From the NCBI GenBank assembly GCA_900708905.1, contig CAADRB010000026.1, positions 829,376-893,375 on the forward strand: a stretch of DNA of 64,000 nucleotides. Reading direction: 5' to 3'. This stretch comes from Hymenolepis diminuta (Eukaryota; Platyhelminthes; Cestoda; Cyclophyllidea; Hymenolepididae). Below the pieces are notes generated by a model. That model did not search any database and was not told the DNA's origin. It saw only the letters and a program-made list of their open reading frames with translations. The position numbers and the translations under genes were made by a program. The stretch's first letter is position 1. The number at the start of each line of letters is the position of its first letter. This document shows, piece after piece, positions 37,301-51,660 of the stretch.

Positions 37301-40300
37301 CTTTGTTTATAATATATTTAAAGAGTAGGTAAAAATTGACGTTCACCTAAACAAAAATCTTTCAACGGAATATTTTCAAATTTTCCTGCTTGAAGTGACG
37401 GATAATCCAGTCGTCATTTTCTTTATTATCTGAGATTTTCTCTCCATTCAATGAACTTTGAAATTCTAAGATAAGTAGTAAGTGTTTAAATTAAATGTGG
37501 AGGGCATTGCAAAGGGCAGAATTTAATCATTCATCACTCTAACTCGGTCTCCTTGTGTTTTATTCTATTGCCCCTCAATCTATTACTCTTTCATGGTGGA
37601 TAAAGATGCTTTAAAGTCATGTCGCATAAATCAAACTGATTAAAACATTCCTTTTCATTTAGGTGTAGTTTCCGTATCTGCCTATTGCCAAGTCATTTTT
37701 TATCCTCCAAACTGACATTTTCACTTAATGCAATGACTTGTAAAGTGTCTGATCGGAAACATTCTCATCAAATTAAATCACAGATTAGATAATTTCGTTG
37801 TTCTAGTTCATTTCCACATATAAATACTCCGAGAGCTGCCAAAAGTGCATTTATAAAATGTTGATTTTGAAACTTCTTCGCCAAATTGACTATTATGCCC
37901 TTTAAAGTCTTTTAAGATATAAGAGTTTCTGTAGAATGAACATTAAATGACAAATTCATTGAATTTTACACTTAATTGAACTTAGGTATTTTCCACGCCA
38001 ACTGCCAACTTTGCACCACCATGCAACCTTTTAAAAATTTAGTTTAGGCGTCCTTTCTTTTGAACAAATTGGATCCAGTCCTATAATATATAATGATTGA
38101 AACTTATCGTCACTAACTGAGTTTTTAAATACAAAAACGCTGTAGATCCTTAGATCAAAGATGCCAAGCTCTTTGCAATGTTTGATCATTTACCTATTAC
38201 GATCAAAACAGCTAAGGTAAGCTTTATCAATTCCTTTATAAAAGCTGCTTGTTTCCAGGAAGATTCATTTCTACATAATCTAACAAACTTCTGCAGTAGA
38301 CATTGAGCGAAAATAATTTTACTATCGTAGCCTCATATTTTATTAATAATGGCCTGTGAATTAAATTAAACAACGCAACTATCAAATTACCCCCGAGTTA
38401 TCCCACATTAATTTCAAAGTTCAATAGTTATATTTTTTTACCGTTCAAATCATGTCGCGGGTAGAATATTTAAATAAACAATAATAGACAGTAAGTGAGC
38501 TATTATTTCAAATAGCAACCAGTATTATTTTCAAAATCGACGACCATTTTGCACATGCGGATTTAATTAGATAATAGAATGCTCAAAGAAATTACCTCAG
38601 TATACCTGGACTGGTGACTTAGCTCAAATCATCCTCAATATTATAAGATTCAGGATTGGAATAGTATATTTTGTCTAAATCCATTATTGTAATACTATCA
38701 AAAACAATCCGATTTAAGTCCTGATTTTTACCAACTCTACTGATTTATTTATTCTGTTTATTATTTCTCTCTAATTTAACAAAATTCAATGATATTTTAC
38801 AATTCTTAATAACTAACTTGGTATTTTCTATGCTAGTTCCAACAAAAAATTCTCTAAAATAAGATTAAATTCCCCTTTTTTGTAACCAAAGGAAAAGAAT
38901 GGCGTTCTGGCACTAGTGACATTTAACAAATTCCTCGTGTATTAAATTTAAGTAGTGCATAATTGACTATAATTCATGATACTCACTTTACTTTGCCCTC
39001 TTTTAGAAATATATTCTACTTGACTGTAAAATATTTGCATAATTTCAGCACCTTTTATTCTTCTATTGGCTTTCAATTTATTAACCCGAAATTGTGTTTT
39101 TCCGCCCAAATCATGTTGAAACGGTTTCAGATGACATTTTTTTTGATAATTTAAACATTTGGGTTTCATTATAAAATTATCTTCCCAGCCATTTCAGCTT
39201 CCAGGATTTGAGGTAACGGTTTCATTAAGATAAATATACGAGTGCGTCTCCTTTTCAGAACGGGTAGAATTTCCAAGACGATAAACGGTTACACAGACAT
39301 TTCAAATTACACATTTGTGGTACAAGCATTAATTAGCAGCCCCAACTGCTGCAGGATTTTGAAGACAAAGCATGAAGCTTATTGTTAAGGGAAGGGAAAA
39401 CAAAATTTGGGCAGTTTTATATGTGTTAATTACAAACGTTGGCATGATTTTACTTGAAAAATTTCAAATTAATTACGCGCCGATGTTAATGTTATCGATT
39501 AAAACAAATGGGTGGTGTATCCTCACAAAAGTTAGACACGGCCCTTGACAGCATCATCAAGCTTAATGCATCATATACTTAAAGTTCTGCCAAAATGAAT
39601 TAATGTACTTTGGAAGAGTGTCAAACGAATTCTAAATGAGATTTGACAGTTATACCAAGCTTTGACGGTAATTTGTTCATGAAAATTAGTTAATAACCAT
39701 CAACAAAATTAATATTGATGAACTTTTTTGATAAGAAAATGTCAAGATTTCAGGAAATTGTCTTGAAGTACAATTTACAAGTTAAGCAGTCTGGAGTTGT
39801 TAAGATGGTAACAAAGCGGCTATCCAGCTTTTACAAATATAATTCCTTAGTCAATGATTAGTTACCAATGCTATTCAGCTTTTTAATAAATGAATTCGGA
39901 CCTATGTCCGCTGACATTACATACATACGTATCTACAACGATGCTCAATCAAGTTTTATAACTTGAATAAAAATTCAAACACATTCAAACCAGGTGAATC
40001 ATCGATTATTCAGTAATTAAGATAAACAAATGAGAGTATGTCGAAATAGGATACAAGTGGTAAACCATAGTTTAAATCTTACATAAACTCATCGGGCAAT
40101 ATTTTTGTAATATTTTTCATTTGTTTTAATTTGTTACCTTGTTTATCAGCATTTTCATTATTGCCTATAAGTAAAATTTAATGGATAACTCACAGATTTT
40201 GTGGAGCAATTTCTTCGATTATAAAATAAAACTGGTACATTTTTTTATGCCTTTAATTCAAGTAAGTTACAATAACGACCAATCACTTCTATCTCGTCAA

Positions 40301-43300
40301 ATTGTTTCCCGGAAGGAAAATCAAAATTTATAGTTTGATTTTTCCCATTTTGGTCCGTTGATTTAGCCAAAATCGGAAGAGAGAATTTGATACACATATC
40401 TGTAAAAGAAAAAAATTCCGAAGATCGAACGTGCCTATTTACGCCTTTCCATTAAACTTGACCTTTACAGTTGGCCGCTACTACAATTAGCTTCAGTTTG
40501 CTTTGGTCTGAAGGAGAATAACTTTTACCCAAAACATCATTTGAATCGTCTACTTTGTAATTCAGTTAATATTTCTGCAAACTATTCCGTAAATTGTTTG
40601 AATTCTAAGCCAAAAATTATTATATTGTTAATTCTTAATTATTCGAAGAAAAGAATTATTTATTATATGCCAATATATAGGTAAAAAGATCTATCAGTCG
40701 GAAGACTGCAGCGATGTTTTGGTTTTTCAGGCTAAACCAAGATTCTTTAAAATTTAAACAAAGCAGCCCTAATTTCATCAGATTAATATGGGACAAGCTT
40801 AAAATTAAATGGTCATAATTCCAATTATAAGTCTCTATTAAGTTAATGTATATACTACTTATGACCTTTCTAGTAAGAACCTTGACTTGGAATAAAGTGA
40901 TATAATGATAATATTCGCAATTAATTATGATTCGTAAAAGGTAAACCAAATTGACGGATCTCCGCAGCAAATCTCAACTTTTATTAATCATTCTCCAGCT
41001 ATAAATTTGAAATATGTAGTCAAACTTATAAATTTGTGTTGTTGACCAAGTTATTTTAACTATTTTTCAATTTAAAAGATTAGAAAAAAGTCGAATAAAT
41101 ATAAACATTAATTCATTAAAGTTCTCAATATGCTATGCAATCCTTTAAGTTTGGCTCTGATGCACCAGAATTTCAAGTCAAAGGGATCTGAATAACAAAA
41201 AAAGTCAACTACTACTAGAAATAATACTTCCTTAATTTTCCTCCCTTTGTTTGCATTGAATCAATTTTAAATGGAAAGAGCTTGTGGAAGTTCGGTTTGC
41301 CTAAGGTGCTGCAAACTATTTCACGAAACGATTAATTTTTTTCTCAAATAGAAGTGTGCAACATTTGAAAAGGTAATTTATAGTTATGATAGGCTCAGTA
41401 ATATTGTCAAGGTCACAATTAAAACTACGCATTTATATTTTTAAGTAACCTTAACATTCATTATATTTTCAATTTATACTTTTATTTTAAATTTATCGGC
41501 TGGTATTTCCTGATAATTGAATTATATAATTGGTACATATTGGCATTAGCAATCATGATCACACTCTGAATGGATATCAATTTTATAAGAAAATGTTTTG
41601 TTATTTTCTGAGGATAAACTATTGCTTCCCTCGTAGTGGAAAAAGACAGAATTTGTATTTGTCACATTCTGAATGCATATTCCTGAATAGGGTTTGATCA
41701 CCAATAGCCAAATCTGGACGCCAATGTCTGAACTCCCAAACGGTGGTAGGCAATTAAGTCAAAGTAGGTCCTGTCGCTATTTTTCTGTCCCTTATTGTGT
41801 ACAAAATTTAAACATTATTGAATACTTCACTTTATCATTTTATAACTGTCTGGCAAATCCGAGTAGTGGATTTTTATGAATGCTTCTAAATTTTTAAATC
41901 ATAAGCTCATTAATCCAATAATAGCTTACTCAGAATGCAGAATTTTCGGAAAAAATTTAATAACGAAATTGTTTCCTTGAAAGAAATTAGGATATATATA
42001 TATTGCTTAAACCAACTTTGAACAAGATATATACATGATTTACTCTTTTAATCATCCTTCAATCAAGGATGATTAAATCCCATATTAACCAGAGGCAGAG
42101 ACTAGTTTTGCGCAGTTTATGTCATTATAGATGGCTCACTAACTTTACCCTGTATATCTCCGCTTATTTCCTATTTTGACGAATTCCTAAAAGCTTCATG
42201 GATTGGTATACTTCGTTAAATATATTAAGTATATCTTGTGTCACATGTGATGGGGGCTTATTGATGAGGAAAATAAGAATACAGGTTAAATAACAAAGAA
42301 TTAACTAAGTGTAGTCAGAGGGGGAAACCGAAAGTGTATAAGCCTTCATCTTGTTGCTGTGTCTCTTACCTTGGTCCAGATTTGACTGTTTAGAGTTTCA
42401 TGTGTTCCGTAAATTTTCTTCGTGAAAACAATTTTAAGCGTTTTTGAACTTGTAAACGTCTGCAGACTTCACTCTCTCTGTCCATCTTGAAATTCTCGTC
42501 CAATAAGAAGGAATTAATCAAGTCCATTTCAGTTGTGATTCGCTTACATAAAGATTGTTCAAAGCGGCCATGACGCCTAAACTCCCATATTTGCCGAACT
42601 TGCTAACTAATTCCAGTTAGGACATTCTTTTTTTGGTTGTAGTAGCATTGAAAGGAACTAGATGCCTCCTAGTTAACTATTTTGCCATGGTTACATTATA
42701 ATTAAATTAGCACTGGTATTCGTTACCTCAGTTCAAAGGGCTATTGCTTCTTAAAGCGCTGCAATCAATTGTAACTTAACTTTAAAATAAGAATCCTAAG
42801 TCATGGGGCTAAGAAGGCAGCAAATTTGCTGCGATTTCGCTTAGAAACACCAAATTCAGCTAAGAAAACACTATGCTTCCTACACCAGTTCACTAACTGA
42901 ACATTAGTTTCCATTAATAAATAAACATTTGCATTAAACTTTATATAATAAATAAAATAGAGAAAATAATACCATTTCCCAATACTCGAATAAAAAATTA
43001 TACTTATTTTACAGATTAAATAAACTGTTTATTCGTTTGGGCCAGTTATTTAATTAAAATGGTGTTTACATAATTTGTTTAGAGAATATCATGAAAAATA
43101 TTTGCCATTCGCAAAAAGCTAACAAAGTCTTTAAAATATTTTCTTATTGAAGTTCACAAGAAAGAATACTTCAGAAGACGATTAAAATTCCGAGACCACA
43201 ATCTTTGCATACTTTATTTGCAAAGCGGCATATGTGTGAGCATATGTTAGCCTTTTCTTCGAGGGAGCAATATTTCAAGCATCCGCATTGCACACGCGAC

Positions 43301-45880
43301 CACAATTCACTTCTAATGGTCCTTCCAAACATAAATACAACCAACAACCTTTCCGCCCATCTACAGAGAAAGCCTTCCATGTGGTATCGCCAGAGATGCA
43401 GATTTTCACACGAACTACACGTGAAGAACGTCTGTTTTTTGTCCACTATAAAATATGCAAATTTAATAGTCATCGTCTTGTCCACCTCCCTTCTTGATTT
43501 TATTCAGTAACACTTGAAATCTTCTGTATACGTCTGGAAATGTCAGTTAGTCAGTGTGGGTCTTAAATGTGTGTTCCAGAAGTCATTAAAGCAGAATTGT
43601 AGCATAAACATTCCATCTGTATATGGACTTTTAATTTCAAACTCAAACCTCATACAATAATTTTTTTCAGGAATCAGATGAATTATTAATGCCAGAGTGT
43701 CAATCCCGCCAAAGATAAAGGTTCTGTCTGAACTAATTTTAATTCAACAGATATAAACATTGCACACCTCGCCATCAGATCAAATATACTGAAATTTTCT
43801 TAACGATCAGATCCATTTAATAGACTAACGTCCTTGACGAGTAGAATGTCTAGATACGTAAGGATTTCTTTAAAATAGGACTTCTAAATTGCATATGCCG
43901 TTTTTGATATCCCAGTTCAAGTCCAAATACTTTCCTCAAAGAATTTATTGCCACTTAATACCCGTTTGCAACGTCAGTTGTCTACTTTTTATCACAAAAA
44001 TATAAAATAATGGAGATCTTGAGGTCGGTTGCTATTATGTCATTGCCAAACGAAAAGAACAAATTTTTAACCATGAAAAATATCTAAAACCGTGAACTGC
44101 AAATAGTCTAATAGCAGATGAAGGAGAATGAATTATTTATTCATCAGGTTGTCCGCTTTCTATTTAGTGAATTTACAGGCTTTAATTTCAAAGTTCATGA
44201 GTGGATTCACTTCCACGAAGTTGGGAATTTTTTAACCACCTGTTGCAGATCAGCTATTGACTCCGTTAAATTTTCCCCTTCCTCAATCTGGGATGGCTAA
44301 CTAATAGGGGCGTGTTTTAACATATCGTTGTATTGTATTCAGCATACTCAATCTTCTAAGTGAAAAGAACAAAAATACTGAAATTAACGTCTGAGTATTT
44401 GAATAACATTATTCATAAGTTGCTATTGGCACACTGATACTCCTTTTTTCTGTAAGCTTTGAAGGTAAAAAATAATCTTCTCTCTGATTGAATTAGCCAC
44501 GGCGTAATTTCGGAATGTCTCGCATCTTTCCTAATCAACTAGTCAATAAAAATATTCGCCGATCTTTTGATGACAACTGAATAATAATGCATGAAAGAAC
44601 ACAGAAAAATTTTACTTTTGTACTGGATTTATTTCGTGGTTATGTTATAAATCCATTTTGCCAGTCCTACTCTCTATCAATTATAATTTTCGTTGCAAAT
44701 AGAAAATTTAATGGCAGCGAATCATTTTAAACTAATATTCGCATATTTGCTGCATAAACTTAAATTTCTTTGACAAATAATTTTACAAATGCATTAATAA
44801 CCAATCACAATCTGCTCTTTTAATGAAAATAGGCCAACTGATTTCAAATTTGTTCCCTATTGTTACAATTACGAATGAGAAAAATGACCACGGAAAAAGT
44901 TAATCAGCAGGCCTTATTTCAAAATCCACAATTCACACAATTTCGTGCATTTCGGTAAATTCATATCGTTTGCTTCCTCGCAGCTTAGTATTCCAACATT
45001 GAAACTTCGGGATCTCTACATTACGCTCGGTTGTTCAGAGTGGATTTACTGACAAATTGATTTAGGAGATCGGTTATGCCATTTCAGCACATCTATTCAT
45101 ATCGACAGTCAAAGAGTTTTTAGTTCTGCTTTCAGCTTTTTATCGATAACTGATTTTATTTCAGTTAGACATTTTATAAATGGTGTTAGGAGAGTTTTCA
45201 GTTATTTGTTTTTCAATAGCTTAAGCTTTTAAATAACTGATTGCTAGATAAAATGAATTATTTTATTGGAGAAAAATTAAGTTAACAATTTATTGTTAAT
45301 TAATCACAAATTTGTATATTTCCAAAAATGCATTAAATTACTGTTTTGTAGAATTTTGAGTAAATTGCTGAGGTTTGTTTTTTACCGCGTTTTGATTGGT
45401 TCTGACTTTTGTAGGCTATTTTGGTAGGCTAATACGGTTATAATACTAATATCGATTAATAATATTCTAAAATTTTCCAGTCTAAGCTGCACACGTCAAT
45501 GGAATGGGCCGATTTCTCTTACTCTCCTGTTATAGTCTAGGGAAAATTCGTAACGGGAATATTTATTGGAGTCCACTGATTATCGAGTTCACTTTTGGCT
45601 ATCAGGTAGTATGAGAAAAACAAATTTTGCACAATCATCAGCTCAGCCCAGACGTAATTTAATGAATGCTTAACGATAAACGGGATAATTTGATGATAAT
45701 GGTGAGTTTAATCGAAAACAAACCAAATCAGAAGAGTGTAAGGATAGAACGGTTTTGTGATCACATTCAAAATTAAGATTCATTTAAGTATTGTAAACTT
45801 AATTAAATGCTAAATCATCCCATAAGATTTTGTAAGAGAAATCATTTGTTTACCTAAAATACTAAAAACGCAGGTTTGGA
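34301..45880. other. Long AT-rich non-coding stretch, no gene recognised
   Basis: Nothing here reads as a known protein or RNA. Overlapping frames on both strands at 43171-43510 include a cysteine-containing minus-strand frame ('CSSCENLHLWRYHMEG'), but no motif spacing matches a zinc-binding family I know. A perfect hairpin at 42047-42077 is listed separately. Confidence 0.45.
42047..42077. repeat. Perfect inverted repeat (13-bp arms, 5-base loop)
   Basis: TTTAATCATCCTT, loop CAATC, then AAGGATGATTAAA. No T-run or gene adjoins it, so no terminator role is implied. It could be the tip of a small foldback element or chance. Confidence 0.8.
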
Positions 45881-45998
45881 TTTCTTCAATACCCATTTTC
45901 TCCCCCAAATCCCGTAAGGCCTGTGTTAATTGATGATCTTTTTCTCATTATTCTTCTCTTCCAGTAACTAAGTAAGCTCACTTTGTTATCCAGAAACT

Positions 45999-46071
45999 CT
46001 ATATAAGCCTAATATGCGGCCAGTTCTTCAGCTTACATTTACGGCTTATGCTCCCAGCTTTTTGTAATAAA
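45999..46071 (+). promoter_or_regulatory. TATA box and nearby AATAAA, LTR- or promoter-like module
   Basis: CTATATAAG (45999-46007) is followed by an initiator-like GTTCTTCAGCTTAC about 25 bases on, and by AATAAA at 46066-46071. A TATA-start-poly(A) sequence this compact is typical of the R region of a retrotransposon LTR. Alternatively this is a promoter, with ATGAAGATCATG directly before a GTAAGT donor at 46123. No LTR borders were recognised, so the nature is open. Confidence 0.3.
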
Positions 46072-46122
46072 CATTGCCCATCACAATCTTAACTCCTCGC
46101 CATCGTGCTGTGATGAAGATCA

Positions 46123-48180
46123 TGGTAAGTTAGAATGTGATAGCCTAGATAGACTATCCTTCAAGCATCGAAAACCGAAACTACCTTCTCTTCTACGGAA
46201 GTGCAGAAAATATTAAATTGTTTCCCGAATGAATATGTGGGCTGTTTCAAATGCCATCCGACTAGGCCATTACATCATAAGGTTCGAAGATTATGAAAGT
46301 GAAAAAGAAATTCTCCGGAAATTTTCACAGAGGTAAACAATGATTTCTAATTTAAGGCAACTAGAATAATAAACCAGTAATAATATACACTTTGGTCATT
46401 CCAAATGCACGCGAAATTCCTGTAAAAAAATAAGAAATCTACTAACGGCTTCGTAAATGAACTTGCTATGAAGATTTGAAGAGTTGGTTGATAAATAAAA
46501 TCCGCCATTCTTTTTGCATAAACACGTCTCTTAAAACCAGAAATGAATTTCTCTCCAACAGAGAGGGAACTCCTATTTTCAGGAATGCAGCCGCGAATCG
46601 GGTAAGAAATGTCAAGGAATTTATTTAAAAATCAAATTGAATATTGCGATGGTTAATTTGACTTCTACGGTCACACCCAAAGCTCTAATTGCGGTCTTCT
46701 GCGAGCACTTAATTGATTTCCATCCCGGTTAACCCGTCATACTGTCTCTTCCTCCATTCCCTTCCTTTTTGCTATACGTTATTCCTCATTAACTAATTTT
46801 AGCTTTCCAGTCATGTTATAATGTTCATAAACACGGTTTTAAGTAATGATTATACGCATAAAGTGAATATTATTGAAAGATGGCATCTAGACACAGAGTA
46901 AGTAAAACTGTCGCTTAAGCACCCAAGAATATGTCAAGTTATCGACTCACTGCGAAATTCGATAACTAAATGATAGGGTAAAAAGATCATTAAGAATTAC
47001 ACGCTCAAATCCATGAAAAGACCGTCATGTTCTGTTATGTGAAATTCAAGGTTATCAGAACAGAGTAAGCTAAATGATAGACAAAATACCATTTAATGTA
47101 ATTACAATACCTAAATAGAGAAAAGATTTGGAGAATGGGCAAAACCACATCACTTTTTAAAACCGTTAATCCTATGCATAAAGGGACGAAACATCATCGA
47201 ATACGTGAATAGTTACTGTGCATATAAATGGCATACCAATAACAGAATGCATGTGGAAATAACCATAAAAGTAAGGAGATATTGAGAGAAGGCAAGAGAG
47301 TATAAATATTACATGACAGGAGCGGAGAAAACCTATGCGCTCATGAATCACCAATGTCTCCTCCTACACTAAGCAGTAGTAGCACGCGTCTTCTCCATTT
47401 TATGCCAAGCAAATTCATCTCCGCAAAACCGTCATGTCGCCATAGCCACTAACCCCATGACGGGTCGACAACACGCAACCCTCCACCCGCTCCTTCATGA
47501 ACATTCATCACTTATGAGGGGTCGCGTGTGTTTCGGCCATTAACTCACACACACATACACGCAGGTTCTATCAAGGCATAATAATCGGTCTTGCCGTCTC
47601 ATGTGTTAACGGCTTTATCATACTTCGATGATTTTTGACGAGTTTGGGGAGACAAGGGGAGGATATAGAAAATGGAAGTAAGTGGATAATACCGCTGGCC
47701 TTGTGGCGCCATGATGATCACGCAAAGAACCGACCCACTAGCGTACATTGCTCATAGAGAGAGACATATGCATGGCTTTTTGATATACCGTCTCTTTTTT
47801 TCGAATTAAATCTTTGCAATTTCCCATCAACTGGTGAATAACGGACTTCAAGTTAGCAATATATATTTTTTATTAACTTGCGTAATTAATTTCAATATCA
47901 TCTATTATTTGACTTACTGTTAACCGTTCTTTGTTGCTTCTACACAATGAAAAATTGTGTTTATTTTATCCTGCTATGGGCTATAATTATGATGTTTAAA
48001 ATAGTACTAGTGGGACACAAAGTGCACCAGGATGAAACTTCATTAGTCGGATATAAAACTATAATGATTAAAAGGTGACAGACAATTAAGTGTAGCCGTT
48101 TGACATATTGACCAAGGCTCCAAGAAAGTCTTCCTACTCACCGAGTCATCATGATTACAGCAGCCATCAACGTCAATTCC
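46123..48180. other. Non-coding stretch with a G+C-richer patch, no gene recognised
   Basis: The region 47380-47760 has more G+C than its surroundings and a short CA run (about 47547-47556) but no family-like frame. A 19-base segment at about 46582-46600 has splice-like borders, which is too short to judge. Confidence 0.4.
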
Positions 48181-48305
48181 TGTCTCTAATACCGTAAATT
48201 CTCATCTTAAGGGAATTCGAGCGAAAACGGTGACATGCGAAGCTGCCGAAAATAAATCAATACTCTTACATCGTCGAAGGGGTCAACTTTCCCTAGGTGC
48301 AGCGA
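48181..48305 (+). repeat. Dispersed repeat family C, copy 2
   Basis: TGTCTCTAATACCGTAAATT, then 'GGAATTCGAGCGAAAACGG', then 'CATCGTCGAAGGGGTCAACT' matches 34186-34300 in order and orientation. Confidence 0.5.
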
Positions 48306-50940
48306 TCAACAAGACTGATTTCATTTTGTTTTGAGTTTTATAAAAGACAAACATATTTGAAACATCACATATCAGACTCCTATCTACAGCATTGGTATTG
48401 GGTTCATTGCGAGCCTCTTCAAAGGCCGTTTGGAAAATCTGGAGGATATAGGCATATAATTGGCATAAAACTATTGGAATAGTTGAAAAACAGAGACTAT
48501 TCACTTAACAATCTTCACATAAGGCTTCAAATGAACTAAGTGCTTCCCATATATCGCGAAAATTTTATTTCATATTTCTGATCAGGCAAAATTTAATAAT
48601 GAGTTATATTCAAACTATTATTTTGGGGTATTTTAAGGATTTGTACTAAAATAAGACTGGATTTATAATTTATATTTTATTTAAACATTGACCGACTGAA
48701 AAATAAAACAATAATTTATTTCGTGTCGCAAACTTATTTCGCCGTTTTTAGAACCCCACTAAGCTACCAAATAGTTTTGGAGAGTTTGTTTCAATGGAAC
48801 AGTTACCAGGTTCTAATCGTGTTTATCAAAATTTTCATCTCTGGCCCCGAAAAGGGATAATTTGATCGGCCGCAACGTTCATGCGAAAATTAACAGAAAA
48901 ACATTTATTGACCGCGTTAATTTATGTTTGAATTATTTCGTGTGATTATTCATTTTATTTAATTTAATGAAATAAACGCTGAAAGGAAAGCTTCAAGTCA
49001 GTTGAAAGAAGCATTCTTTAACACAAATCTGTGGTAGAAATTGGGATTCTTGAAAAAATTCGAAATTTGTTCTATTATTACTGGTCGATATCATATAATT
49101 GTCATTTGCCCGGTGTGTGATATCGAACTTACCGGACAAGTACGTCGACCACTCAGACACCGAGACGTGATGCTCTATAAAACCCATAAACAAGAGAGAT
49201 TTAAAATTGTCAGAATCACTTTAACGACAGAATGAATATTTATTTATTTAGATAAAACAAATTCAGAGGTCATACATTTCAACAAAGAAAATAGATGAAA
49301 AAGATTTGAAAACAGAACTGCTTTAATAAAACCAAAAACAGAAAAATTTTTTAAATATTTACGCTCTCAGAATCGTAAAAGGAGTAAAGTGAGGACTTTG
49401 GGAGAGAAAAAATTCGAGTACTATTATTTAGACCAAGGTTCCAGGGTCAAATCATATTTTTCGTGTTCAGGCCTCACGGTGAGTGTCTGGTCTTGACAGC
49501 TTCTGAGAAGTGCAGTTATAATTCTTAATTCTTTAAATTATACTCAAAGAACGATATTATTATACCTATGAGAGCAAACCTTTTCAATATAAATAGGCTG
49601 TTACAGTTTTCAGTGCCATGAGTCATAAGCATACATTATTATGAATGTCTTACGCGAATAAAAATGGAGGATATCCGTTTGGAGCTTAAAAGAGAACCCA
49701 CTCTATTTTCTTCCTAGTCATCTGCTTATTAGCTGCTGATGTTACCATACGTTGCCATCTAAAGAGGGGAGGGAAGGAAGGAGATGACTTTTCTGGCTAC
49801 TTAAATTTCGTTCCACCCGGCTCCCCTTTAACCACACATGCGGTAGCAACCATATATTGTGTGTGGTCTAGAGTCGGACTAATCGGATACTCGCGCACAC
49901 AACTTTAATTGCCGATTGCTTTCCAGAGGTAGTATAAATAAACTCCCGCTTACAGTCAATACTCCAAATACGATTGCCAACTTTTAGATTACACTTTATT
50001 CGACGGTCCAAAATCATAGACAAATTTCTACGTTTTTATATCTTTTACAATCAAAATGGTTGCTAAAATCAGATATTAAATCACCTCACTTTCTAAAGGT
50101 GTAGATTTAATAAGCCGTTAGCTTTAACTAACCTAAGTCAAGTTACAAATACGTGCTATGTAGTGACACTAGATCGTTCAATTTGATCCTGGCAACTACT
50201 AGCTTCTGATAATTACGTAAGGATGAAAGTCTACCAACGTATACGTATATTTGAACTTAATTGACATGCACTTTAGCTCTTTTGTAGCTCATTGCTACAT
50301 TGATATCTGTGTCCAAAGCCAAACAAATTCACTTTAAATTATAAGCGAACTTGGTTAAATTCACTGAGGCAAAAATGCATTGTTTCAGTCGAGCCGACAA
50401 GAATAGAATCCCACCACACATTGTCTTAATGCTGATTTATGCGTCTGGATTGTTTTTTTCCGAGTGAGAAATGGGATGTATTGTCTGCTACGAAGGGCAT
50501 TTGACTTATGCTATTGGGCCTCCTCACATCATCCCAATTAACGCATTTTGACTACCTGAAATCCTATCCTTTTAAATTATTATGCTTTGGATTGAAATAA
50601 AGATATCTTTCGGAAGTATAAATGTCAAACTTCACTTCGTTTTGCCAACTTCACTATATGTCAGTTCATATAACATCTGACCATCAATTTTATGATGGTT
50701 CTATGAATTAGACTGGCTTAAACTTCTAATCAATTTAATAAAGATGAACTTATTACCCAGAATTTGAAGTAAACAAGTTGTCAGATAAATCACGGTAAAA
50801 TTAAGAAATTGTGCTTCTACCTGAAATGCACTTGTGCAGTTTAAATTAACAGAAATCTCCTCAAGCAATTTTTATTACATTTTCAGCTTCTTATCACAGG
50901 TACATCCAACTATTCACGTCCCCTTAAAATATCACATAAT
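48306..50940. other. AT-rich non-coding stretch, no gene recognised
   Basis: No gene was recognised. A TATA-like TATAAATA at 49933-49940, followed by CTTACAGTCAATAC, lies in a somewhat G+C-richer patch (49740-49980). This may be another LTR or a promoter, but no borders are visible. Confidence 0.4.
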
Positions 50941-51420
50941 TCATCGCCCGCTTCTAAAAACACAAGTCATACGTACAAGACCCTAGTGGCCTTGGTGGCC
51001 TGACAAACGTGACACCGAGGCTAGGGGATTTGCATAGGGGAACTTGGATTTCAAGAGGATATTTTTCATCAAGATGAACACGTGCATCATAGTCTGTAAA
51101 GGCGGAGTTAACCTTAAACTGGGTCAGGACACACATGCGTCAAACTGTCTTCTTTAACACACTTTTAAAATCTCTTTTATATGCCCAAAACGAAGAGCTT
51201 AGCAACTGTAGTAGAGGTAATTAAGCTGTCACGGCTACATATTACAGCTTACTTGCAATGACGGTCTCTTAATTAGTCATGACACTTTACATACCTCGGG
51301 GACTGTAGTGAAGACGAAAGAAAGAAGAAGTGAAGATGATGAAGAAGGAATACTCATCAGAAAAATAGGAAAAAATGAAATCATTTGGGTTGCGATGACA
51401 ACTCTTCTTGATAGTTAATT
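50941..51420. other. G+C-richer segment with open frames on both strands
   Basis: The minus-strand frame 51136-50954 contains 'DYDARVHLDEKYPLEIQVPL' and then 'FVRPPRPLGSC'. The plus-strand frame at about 51223-51417 contains 'VVKTKERRSEDDEEGILIRK' and ends at TAA. Both are more polar than the chance frames elsewhere. Neither is recognised and neither has convincing splice borders. An old coding or repeat remnant is possible. Confidence 0.2.
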
Positions 51421-51660
51421 CGGTTCTTTTTACTTTCTTTAATCATTGGGAATTGCATCATAATTTCAAATAAATGCCATACTTTGGCTAAATCTTAGAC
51501 TGAATTTTTCCTAACAGTTAGCAAAACTAGCGCAACTTCGCAATAACCTGAATTTGAAACATAGATAAAGCCCAGGTGGACTCTAAGTCACTGTGAATAC
51601 CATTTAATAAGAAAAGCCCTTTAATAAATTACCATAACAAGACAAAATGATATTTATAAT

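Noticed and set aside
43171..43510. Cysteine-containing minus-strand frame as a zinc-binding protein
   Set aside because: Cysteine and histidine spacing fits no family I know. The opposite strand is equally open, and there are no splice borders.
46582..46600. 19-base micro-exon between TTTTCAG and GTAAGA
   Set aside because: It is too short to test by reading frame, and chance occurrence is likely.
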